From assembly GCA_029582155.1 (NCBI GenBank), contig CM055895.1, forward strand, positions 17,164,787 to 17,228,786: DNA of 64,000 nt, written 5' to 3'. Positions 56,901 to 64,000 of the stretch are shown here, in pieces; position 1 is the stretch's first letter; each line of letters begins with the position of its first letter. The translations under genes and the position numbers were made by a program. The stretch comes from Panopea generosa. Lineage: Eukaryota; Mollusca; Bivalvia; Adapedonta; Hiatellidae. The notes under the pieces are model-generated. The model was given only the letters and a program-made list of their open reading frames with translations, was not told the DNA's origin and did no database searches.

Positions 56901-59900
56901 ATTTGTTCCCTATTGTCCACTTGTTCCTGATTCTCTACTTGTTCCTAAATGTCCACTTTTTTCTGGTTGTCCAAATGTTCCTGGTTTTCCACTTGTTCAT
57001 GGTTGTCCACTTGTTCCCTATTGTCCACTTGTTCCTGATTCTCTACTTGTTCCTGAATATCCACTTGTTTCTGGTTGTCCAATTGTTCCTGGTTGCCCAC
57101 TTGTTCTTGGTTGTCCACTTGTTCCTGGTTGTATACTTGTTTCTGAATGTCCACTTGTTCCTGGTTGTCCACTTTTTTTGATTGTCCAATTGTTCCTGGT
57201 TGTCCTTTTGTTACTGACTGTCCACTTGCTCCTGATTGTCCAGTATTTCCTGATTGTCTACTTGTTTCTTATTGTCCATTTGTTCCTTACTGTCCACTTG
57301 TTCCTGATTCTCTACGTGTTCCTGAATTTTCACTTGCTCCTGGTTGTCCACTTTTTTCTGGTTGTCCAATTGTTGCTGGTTGTCTTCTTGTTTCTGCTTG
57401 TCCATTTGTTCCTTGTTGACCTATTGTTCCTTGTTGTCCACTTGTACCTTGTCATCCACTTGTTCATTGTTGTCCACTTGTTCCTGATTGTCCACTTTTT
57501 CCTGGTTGTCAATTGTTCCATGTTGTCCACTTGTGTCTTGTTATCCACTTGTTCTTGATTGTCCACTTTTCCTGGTTGTCCAATTGTTCCTTTTTGTTCA
57601 CTTATTCCTTGTTATCCACTTGTTCCTGTTTGTCCACTTGTTCCTGGTTGTCACTTGTTCCTTATTGTCCACTTGTGTCTTGTTATTCACTTGTTCCTGG
57701 TTGTCACTTGTTCCTGTTTGTCCACTTGTTCCTGACTGTTCACTTTTAACTGGTTGTTCAATTGTTCCTTGTTATCGACTTCTTACTGATTGTCCACTTT
57801 TTCCTGGTTGTCCACTTGTTACTGAGTGTCCACTTGCTCCAGATTGTCCTCTTGTTTCTAGTTGTCCACTTTTTCCTTATTGTCTACTTATTTCTGATTG
57901 TCCACTTATTCCTTTTGGTACATTTGATTGTGGTAGGTGTTTTGTTTCTGAGGCTCATTCTATATTTCTGATTAATTATCTAATTAATATTCGAAAACTT
58001 ATTTTTGGTGGTCCATTTGTTTCTGGTCAATAACACACCATTGTACTTCATTATAACATTTCAGTGATATGAGTATAACAACTCGTCACAAGGATGCAGC
58101 TGTCGGCACAAAGTTAGAATACGATCAAAATGGCAAAATTGTGAAACAAACTCCTCTGGCTAGACAGGTTTGTGCTTTCATTTTTAACAATTTTTGGAAT
58201 GATTATCATTTTTTTTTTCTATAGTTGGTTGAAATGTTAGCAATGAACTTGATTTGATTTTGTTTTCTAGCACCATTCATGCTTTCTTGTTTTTTTTTTG
58301 TATAGAATAGAGTGCATTCTGGTGAAGGAAGAGTTTGGATGTTTGTTTATGAAACATCTTACAACCAATCTTTTAAAAATTCTCCATTATGCAAACAAGA
58401 TTGAAAAAAAAAGTTCAATAAATATACCATAACACATTTTTATCTCACCTTGAAATATATCAAGGTGGGATATTATGTTTTTGTTGTATAGCAGATTTGC
58501 ATCTTCAGTTTTTATAGGATCTTCTTTAAACTTCACAATAGATTTATGACTGTTATATCTCAGACAACTTCTTGAAATAGTCAAATTGGATAATAAATGT
58601 CAGAGGTATGGTTTTGCAAATAAATTAAATCCAAGCATTATTTGGTAGACATTGAATGACGTATATGCTTTATTTTCTTTATTTTAAAGATTGGAAGTAC
58701 AGTCACATTACAAAATTTGTTCTACACACTTCCTGTACGACACAAGGAGTTTCAGAGAAATGTGAAAAAAGAATTTGTCAAGATGGTCCAAGTGCTGAAC
58801 TCGTACTGTATTATCAGTACAACTGTAAGAATCTCTTGCACCAACCAACTTGGTAAAGGGTAAGTTATTCATTCATAAAACATAATTTTTCAGGATTGTG
58901 TTATTGCTATGCCTTCTCAGATGTCATATATTGACATACAGTAGAACTTCGATAATTTGAACCCAATGGGAGTAGACAAAATAGTCTGAGTTAAGCGTTG
59001 TTTGAGCCAAATATTGTTAAACATCACATTATACATGTACATGTATAAACATCGAAATAGGAATTCAGCTGGGACCAGATAAGTGGTTCAAGCTATATGT
59101 GGTATTCCAGCTATCCGTGTTTGAGCTAACTAAGTTTTACTGTGCATGTAGCTGTTTTCCAAAGATATTAAAACATTGGCCGATATGTAGCTTCTTTGCA
59201 GTTTGAAAATTGAAGTATGTTTTGGTTAATTACGGTAATAGAAAATCACATGTGGAATGCATGGTCCAGTGGTAAATGTCAAAGATCGTTGGGTCGTTGG
59301 TTTGATCCCCCGCTACGGCAATGTATGTCCTTGAGCAAGACACTATCTACATATGCATTATACTGGTTCTACACAGAGATCTCAAGCTTGATTTGTAATA
59401 AATTGTTTCAAATTAGAGAAAAAGTAAAATAACTTAAAACAAAAAATCACAAACCAAAAAAAAAAGTAAATTAATATACTGTCGTTCTACGAATTTAATC
59501 CACACTTGAGTATAATCTGCAGGGTGATTTTGAAGCCAAAACTGGTGAAAAAAGCTACTATCTGTCTATTATCCACAGACATGAGTAAGTTATTTACCAA
59601 AGTGAAAGATGAATTTTGATTGGCTTATTATGGAGATACAAAATCTAAACTGGTGTACTGCATAATTTTGTAAAAACTTATGTAAATTTTTTCGATGTAA
59701 TATTGGGATTTTTGTAAATTTTAGAATTTTTCCAATATGGCATGCCTATATATACTTACTGCCAAAATAATATATTGAAAAGGTATTTCCTAACTTGGGC
59801 TACGTGCCTCAGTTAGACTAATATTAAGTTCCCACTTAAAATTGTAACATATTTTGTGATGTATTAATTGAGTCATGTGATTTCATTTCGATTTCAATTT

Positions 59901-62900
59901 GATTTGTTATACAGGTTTACACATAGTAATATTTTTTTCATCCTAGAAAGAGTTGGAAAGAAGATGTGAAGGTTTTCAAACAGTATTTAAGTTTTGTCTA
60001 TATTTAGTTTCAAGTTTACCATTCCGATTTAAATATTGATTTAGTCACTTTTTGGTGGATTTGACATAAAAATTCATTCAAAATTTATTCATTAATGCTA
60101 ATGAGATAATTTTTATCTATTTTAAAAATAATTTTATTTTTTAACACATTTATAGCGTTTTTTTCTGATTTTGAAACAAGTTTTTTCAACTTAGACAAAT
60201 AATCAAGCATAATTATTGTGCAATTAGAGCTGATTAGTAAGAACGTTATATTCCCGTGCTAATGTCAACTTCTGCAGCTATACTCTTTCATTTGTAGTGT
60301 CTAATTATTGACTTTTGCCATGGATAATGTGAGGGTTACTTCAATTTTTCTGTCTGCCAGTCTTGTCTGAAAATCATAATCTATCAAAAGATTGTTGCCC
60401 TTCAAACTGCTTGACTTCCACAGATGTTCTGTTTTACTTCATGTATTCTAACTGCCTTTATACCCCTGTAAAACTCTATTTTGATATGAGTGCATATCTC
60501 CTCATATGTAAACTCAGCCATGTCACTACATGTGACGTCATTATAGATGACTTCATCTGAGTTTCAGGTAACATAAGTAAACACGTACATTACAATTTGG
60601 TCTTTCACCTCAGATTCAATTTATTAGGATTAAGTAGAAAGTAATGTATTACATATATATCACTAAATACTGAATGACCCTAGGACCTTAGAAATTGCAT
60701 AGTTTTATTGTGTATTTTCCATTAAATCTTAACCACCTTACCAAATTTTTATATGTAAATAACCACTTATAATGTTTCTCAATATCATTTATTTATCTGT
60801 GATTAAGGAACAGATCCACAGTTGTATCATCAAAGGGCAATCAGTCGATGCAGGAAAACATATCCAATGTGTTTGGTCCAAAGCAGGTTAGTCTTTACAT
60901 TCTTCCATCCATCATACAGATTAACCCTTTACTTCATATAGACGCATTTGGACACCTCTAATATTGAAAGCATTAATTCATCACATATCAGCAATGGGTG
61001 AATTATGTTTATATTAACTGACAGAGTGAAAAACAGTGCAGGAAGTGTTCAGATTGCTCGTAACGAGCAATCTGAACTCTTCCTGCACTGTTTTCAAAGG
61101 CCTTCTGTAATTGATGCGGGAAAATGCGTATCTATGGAGTAAAGGGAAAGCAAGACTAATCAAAATAATTTCTCTTTAGGGCAGTGAAAGTTTTTTTGTC
61201 AATTTGAGTGTCTATTATTCAGATATTTCAATTCAATATTATAATGGAGCTCAATTTGAAAATGGTTTGATTGTATCCTGCGTGAAAGAGTTCAAAGCTA
61301 TCATTCAATGATGGTTCTTCAAATTTAATGAGTCCAAAATGGCAGTCAGAAGTTTGGAGGGCAGTGATGTCAAAGGATACAGTCTTTGTGTTTTGTGATA
61401 ATATTTGTTGGTCTTGTAATTTTACTACTTTGCATGATACAGGGATGTTATTTCACTCAATTGTTCCCAGTAACCAGATGCTATATTTTATAATATCCCG
61501 GATGTAATCTTCAAATAGTGGACGGAAGTCAAGTCAGTTATATTTTAGATTCTGGACATCATCTTTATCTCAACTATTTTCATCTCACAATTTGTGATAA
61601 TCAACTTTCCCCAATCTCAATCTTTTACACAAATGTATATGACAAGACTGGTTAAATTGTACTGTATTTCACAGATACAGAGTGTGATGGAGTTTAAACA
61701 AAAAACACCCGGAGAAGAAACGTGCTCGGAGTTTGGTATAAAATCAGATACAAGTTCTTTGTTCAGGTAGGTAGCATGGTTTTGTATTATTATAAAGCTT
61801 ACCACTAATGTAGGGGATGGAGTTGATGCAATAGTATGTGCAGTTTCATGTGCAGCCCCAGGGCGTAAATTCTCCTCTGAGAATCAGACTCGGACTCAAA
61901 ATCTTACATTTTGTAAAACCCTGTAAACATACAGTTATGGATCATAAAGGTGATTCTGTAACATTTTCTGTTAAATAATCATTAAAACTTCTTGTTTTTG
62001 CAATTAAATATAGTAATTTGCTTGTTTCAAAGATGTTATTTGAATCTTAAATATTTGACAATTTGAGTCTGAGTCTAAATCTCAAAGTTTGTTGTTAGCT
62101 CACCTGAGCTGAAGGGTTGCATGTGAGCTTTTGTGTTTGCCTTGTGTCCACCATCCATCTTTAACATAGTTAAATTTAGTCTGCCAAGACGTTTATTAGT
62201 TTTTTTCATAAGTGCAAGGCCTGGAGCTTTAATAAATTGCATGAAGTATCACCTATATGTAATGGTTTTCTCTCAGGTTCAATCCATGAGCTTAGGGTCA
62301 AAATAAGGATACTTTCATTTGAAAAAAACATCTCGAGAACTGACCAGCCAAAGTTATTCATATTTGGTATGTTCAATATTATTTAAATCATTTTGATGTC
62401 TGGAACTTTGTTTAGTCATAACAGGTGAGACCGGGTCCTTTAAAAGAAACTTAATATCCATAATGGGCCAGCACTAGTGGCCTAATAAAGGATTAAATTC
62501 ACAAACTTATTCTCAAAAAACTGATACGCCAGATTTGTTCATATTTAGTTTAAAGGGAGTATTATCAGAAAAAAAAAATCTCTTGAAAAATAAATTTATT
62601 TTTAAAATGGATGAAAATCATCTCATTGTCATTAATAGGTAAAATCTAAATGGTTTAGTATGTCGAATCAACCAAATTGCGACAAAATCGATATTTAATT
62701 TGGAGTGGTAAACTTGAAACGAAATTCGCATTCAAAAAATATACAGCACTTTCATACTGCTTGACGATCTTTGAATCGTCATTAGGACTCTTTGTAAGTT
62801 GAAAAAGTTTTACTATGTGTAAAACTGTATTGGAATCAAATGAAATCATGTGACTCATTTAATACATCACAAAATATGTTGCAATTTTAAGTGGAAAATC

Positions 62901-63972
62901 TGTTTTAGTCTAACCTAGCCACGTTGCTCAAGTTAGGAAATCACTTTTCAATATATCCTTTTGGCAATACAGAGTCAGTGAGTATATATAGGCATGCTTT
63001 ATTTTAAAAAAAAAAAATGTTTAAGCCAATTTTAACATTTTGAAACATCGTGATAATTATATTCTCTTCAAATGATCCCTATGAATGTGTGTTTCAAGTT
63101 CAAATAAAGGGGCTATTTCAGTATCAAGTTTTATGTGTCATAACCAACTTGGCATTCTGTATTATATGTGTCGCATATGTAGATTGTTAGATAGACCAAG
63201 GAATTAAATAGAGAAGGAAAGGCAAATGATTGAGATTTTGTGAATACTCGCTTATTTACGCAAAATTTCGCAATATCTTGTTTTCAATTATCTTAACTTC
63301 TATTCATCTCAGGAACACGAATCAGATTCTTACATTACAGAATGAAATTCTCATCAAAACAATACCATTCCCAGCAATTTGTTTTCAAAATTGTTGAAGT
63401 ACTTCTGATTACAAAATATGTATACAACAGCTAAAATAACAACAAAATTACTAGAAATTTCACTTCAAACCTCAATATCTTGAATTCAAGATCAATTTGT
63501 GTGATCGAAACATTTTAAAACATCTAAGATTACATACAACTTACATTTTATGTACAAGACAGCAATTACCTGTGAATTCTGGCCAATTAATTAATCCTTC
63601 ATGTGCTGTTTTTTTCAGAAGATGCAAGTTTCCTATCCTTCTATTAAAGTCCTTGGATAGACTTGTATCATTTGAAAAAAAGTTACTATAGGCTACAGTC
63701 AACAACTGAAAAAAATCAAAGCCAAAAAAGTCCTGATCATGTAAAAGCTTATCACCCAAACTTACAATACCAGTACTTTACATGAGACAGATGATAATGT
63801 GGGGTCCTTTAGAAGGTTGGACAGCAGCATCACTGTGTATTGTCATATATATATGTATAATTGTTATTTCAGTATTGAGGGTTATGTGTCTAAATGTGAA
63901 CATGGTCGAGGCAGAAGTAGTACAGACAGACAGTTCTTCTTTATCAATGGTCGTCCGTTTGACTCGAACAAG
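50738..63972 (+). CDS. PMS2: PMS2, mismatch repair endonuclease/ATPase (exons 1-8, 3' end outside)
   Basis: PMS2 pairs with MLH1 (MutL-alpha) in the nucleus, binds ATP and nicks the new strand during mismatch repair. Coding exons: 50738-50918, 52380-52466, 55100-55202, 58065-58167, 58690-58859, 60808-60886, 61675-61766, 63873-63972; about 305 codons joined in frame. GHKL motifs: ELLENSIDA (motif I, catalytic Glu), DNGLG (II), lid [19 protein letters not shown] (III). Then [11 protein letters not shown], and [14 protein letters not shown] at the transducer start. From memory of human exon sizes, exons 2, 3 and 8 match human exons 3, 4 and 8 (87, 103, 100 nt); exons 4-6 sum to 352 nt, as do human 5+6. 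The endonuclease domain lies beyond the window. ATG 50738 is the first in frame and gives an N-terminus 5-6 residues longer than human. The reading frame is intact. Confidence 0.95.
51600..51780 (+). mobile_element. tRNA-derived SINE in PMS2 intron 1
   Basis: Box A TGGATAGCGTGTTGG, box B GTGGGTTCGATCCCTAG, then GGTTCTACCCAGGAAG; ends where the CAT array begins. Confidence 0.75.
51781..52302 (+). repeat. (CAT)n array in PMS2 intron 1
   Basis: About 520 bp of CAT/ATC units with interruptions (ACCATCTATCATC) that repeat in larger blocks. It stops 78 bp before exon 2. Frames with poly-His/Ser are by-products. Confidence 0.97.
52380..52466 (+). CDS. PMS2: PMS2 coding exon 2
   Basis: Acceptor TTATTTTAG, donor A|GTAAGT. 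87 nt; encodes [19 protein letters not shown]. Confidence 0.95.
52620..52835 (-). mobile_element. SINE family 3, copy 2, in PMS2 intron 2
   Basis: Shares TTTTACTGGTTGAGGAAGACC and the box B region (AGGACTCGGAACCTAC on the + strand) with 36085-36260. Confidence 0.7.
53125..55131 (+). repeat. Exon-3 splice-acceptor minisatellite (62/63 bp, 32 units) in PMS2
   Basis: Each unit is 31 nt of intron end (TGTGATTGTGTTTGTGTATA then TTTCAG) fused to 32 nt of exon 3 start (CACTCAAACATCACACATCT ...). The last unit is the real exon. AG positions end at 53155, then every 62 or 63 bp to 55099. Only the unit at 54532 has lost its AG. Units in the 5' part are mostly 62 bp with ATACTTCAG; from 53839 all are 63 bp with mostly ATATTTCAG. 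In-frame TAA stops occur at 54175 and 54301; from 54304 to the exon the frame is open. Confidence 0.97.
55100..55202 (+). CDS. PMS2: PMS2 coding exon 3
   Basis: Acceptor TATATTTCAG ending at 55099, donor TG|GTAAGT. 103 nt; encodes the ATP lid and GFRGEALSS. Its acceptor and first 32 nt are the founder of the upstream minisatellite. Confidence 0.95.
55570..55860 (-). mobile_element. SINE family 1 in PMS2 intron 3
   Basis: On the - strand: box A-like TTAGCTAAGTCAAATGAGC, box B GGTTGGGATCCCC, then the family 1 body and a tail of ATGGCATAAAAATAATCC. Confidence 0.8.
55882..55955 (+). repeat. (TATTG)n microsatellite
   Basis: About 14 pentamers with one TTTTTTG interruption. Confidence 0.97.
56340..58030 (+). 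repeat. 18-bp minisatellite (TGTTCCTGGTTGTCCACT) in PMS2 intron 3
   Basis: About 90 units over 1.7 kb; pyrimidine-rich on the sense strand. From 56450 to about 56880 a 107-bp higher-order unit (six 18-mers less one base) repeats four times. Frames up to 333 codons on + and NQEQVD frames on - are by-products. The array ends 35 bp before exon 4. Confidence 0.95.
58065..58167 (+). CDS. PMS2: PMS2 coding exon 4
   Basis: Acceptor ACATTTCAG, donor CAG|GTTTGT. Encodes [17 protein letters not shown]; the split first codon gives Cys where human has Ser. Confidence 0.9.
58690..58859 (+). CDS. PMS2: PMS2 coding exon 5
   Basis: Acceptor TATTTTAAAG (weak), donor GG|GTAAGT. Encodes [11 protein letters not shown] and [16 protein letters not shown]. 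Confidence 0.95.
59250..59435 (+). mobile_element. SINE family 4 in PMS2 intron 5
   Basis: Box A TGGTCCAGTGGTAAATG, box B TTGGTTTGATCCCCCG, then GAGCAAGACACTATCTAC as in 45421-45620. Confidence 0.8.
59735..60145 (+). repeat. Inverted-repeat partner 1 (PMS2 intron 5)
   Basis: About 410 bp pairing with 62575-63002. Shared blocks: GCATGCCTATATATACT, ATATATTGAAAAG, ACATATTTTGTGATGTATTA, TTTCAAGTTTACCA. Confidence 0.85.
60808..60886 (+). CDS. PMS2: PMS2 coding exon 6
   Basis: Acceptor TGATTAAG, donor CAG|GTTAGT. 79 nt; a second in-frame AG six bases downstream is possible. Confidence 0.85.
60925..61146. mobile_element. piggyBac-type MITE, copy 2 (PMS2 intron 6)
   Basis: 222 bp, same length as copy 1 and about 93% alike by eye, with the same central hairpin. 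TTAA is kept on the left (60921-60924); the right flank reads AAAG, so that target copy has mutated or been lost. Confidence 0.85.
61675..61766 (+). CDS. PMS2: PMS2 coding exon 7
   Basis: Acceptor ATTTCACAG, donor AG|GTAGGT. 92 nt; six fewer than the human counterpart (98), so frame is kept. Confidence 0.85.
62100..62500 (+). repeat. Dispersed bivalve-type repeat (PMS2 intron 7)
   Basis: Starts TTAGCTCACCTGAGCTGAAG followed by GTGAGCTTTTGTG, related to the AGCTCACC module at 20640 and 27085. Confidence 0.5.
62575..63002 (-). repeat. Inverted-repeat partner 2 (PMS2 intron 7)
   Basis: Reverse-complement copy of 59735-60145. Both would be in one pre-mRNA. Confidence 0.85.
63200..63520 (-). repeat. 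Dispersed repeat R3, copy 4
   Basis: Longest match to 38640-38945 on the other strand, including GAAGTACTT(C/G)TGATTACAAAAT. Confidence 0.8.
63873..63972 (+). CDS. PMS2: PMS2 coding exon 8
   Basis: Acceptor TTATTTCAG, donor AAG|GTTTGT. Encodes [19 protein letters not shown]. The frame stays open to the window edge, but the following codons do not look like PMS2 and 100 nt matches human exon 8, so I end it here. Confidence 0.85.
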
Positions 63973-64000
63973 GTTTGTCACCATCTTGCAACATATTATT

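Noticed and set aside
56557-57558. 333-residue Cys/Leu/Val-rich and NQEQVD-rich proteins
   Set aside because: Minisatellite inside PMS2 intron 3, open in several frames on both strands, with a frame-rotating 107-bp block.
63973-64000. Continuation of PMS2 exon 8 to the window edge
   Set aside because: The frame is open, but the codons after AAG do not resemble PMS2, a GTTTGT donor is present, and exon length then matches the human one (recalled).

Overview
The window is eukaryotic, AT-rich and dominated by repeats. There are spliced exons with GT/AG borders, tRNA-derived SINEs, LINE, mariner, DIRS/Ngaro and virus-like remnants, and kilobases of minisatellite. There are no operons and no bacterial-type gene spacing. 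The repeat style (SINEs with a GGTTCGATCC box B, 'AGCTCACCTGAGC' type dispersed repeats, long low-complexity minisatellites) makes a mollusc, most likely a bivalve, my best guess. I cannot name a species.

One ordinary host gene is recognisable. It is PMS2 (MutL-family mismatch repair ATPase), on the + strand from 50738 to beyond the right edge. Eight coding exons can be placed exactly from reading frame, splice sites and protein match. They encode about 305 residues, covering the GHKL ATPase and the start of the transducer domain.

Layout. 1-2256: decayed virus-like or Maverick/Polinton-like DNA, with the end of an A32/FtsK-HerA-type ATPase, a C2HC zinc-finger ORF, and a convergent unknown broken gene. 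3281-3397: tandem YY1/NRF-1-like boxes. 4250-12140: a satellite region. Two 21-bp minisatellites (4250-5890) reappear in inverted order and orientation at 8690-9387, around a mariner pseudogene and a LINE tail. Two more arrays follow. 12818-17122: a decayed DNA transposon with terminal inverted repeats that start in a 22-25 nt poly-C tract, carrying a broken FEN/XPG-like gene. 17.2-31 kb: SINEs, an AT-rich array and a DIRS/Ngaro remnant (tyrosine recombinase plus SGNH hydrolase). 31-45 kb: arrays, a LINE 3' end, SINEs and fold-back elements. 48392-50384: a TIR element with a Ulp1-like fragment, carrying a nested piggyBac-type MITE. 50738-end: PMS2.

The most striking observation is in PMS2 intron 2 and exon 3. 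The 3' splice site of exon 3, with the last 31 nt of intron and first 32 nt of exon, has been amplified into a 32-copy minisatellite (53125-55131). Thirty-one of the 32 copies keep the acceptor AG. The 20 intervals nearest the exon are all exactly 63 bp, so every acceptor from 53839 onward is in phase with the exon. Eleven of these upstream acceptors lead to an uninterrupted open frame into the true exon. The gene could therefore in principle make PMS2 isoforms with variable numbers of 21-residue repeats, each with a copy of the ATP-lid HHTSK motif. The same gene also carries long tandem arrays in introns 1 and 3, inverted repeats, and a MITE.
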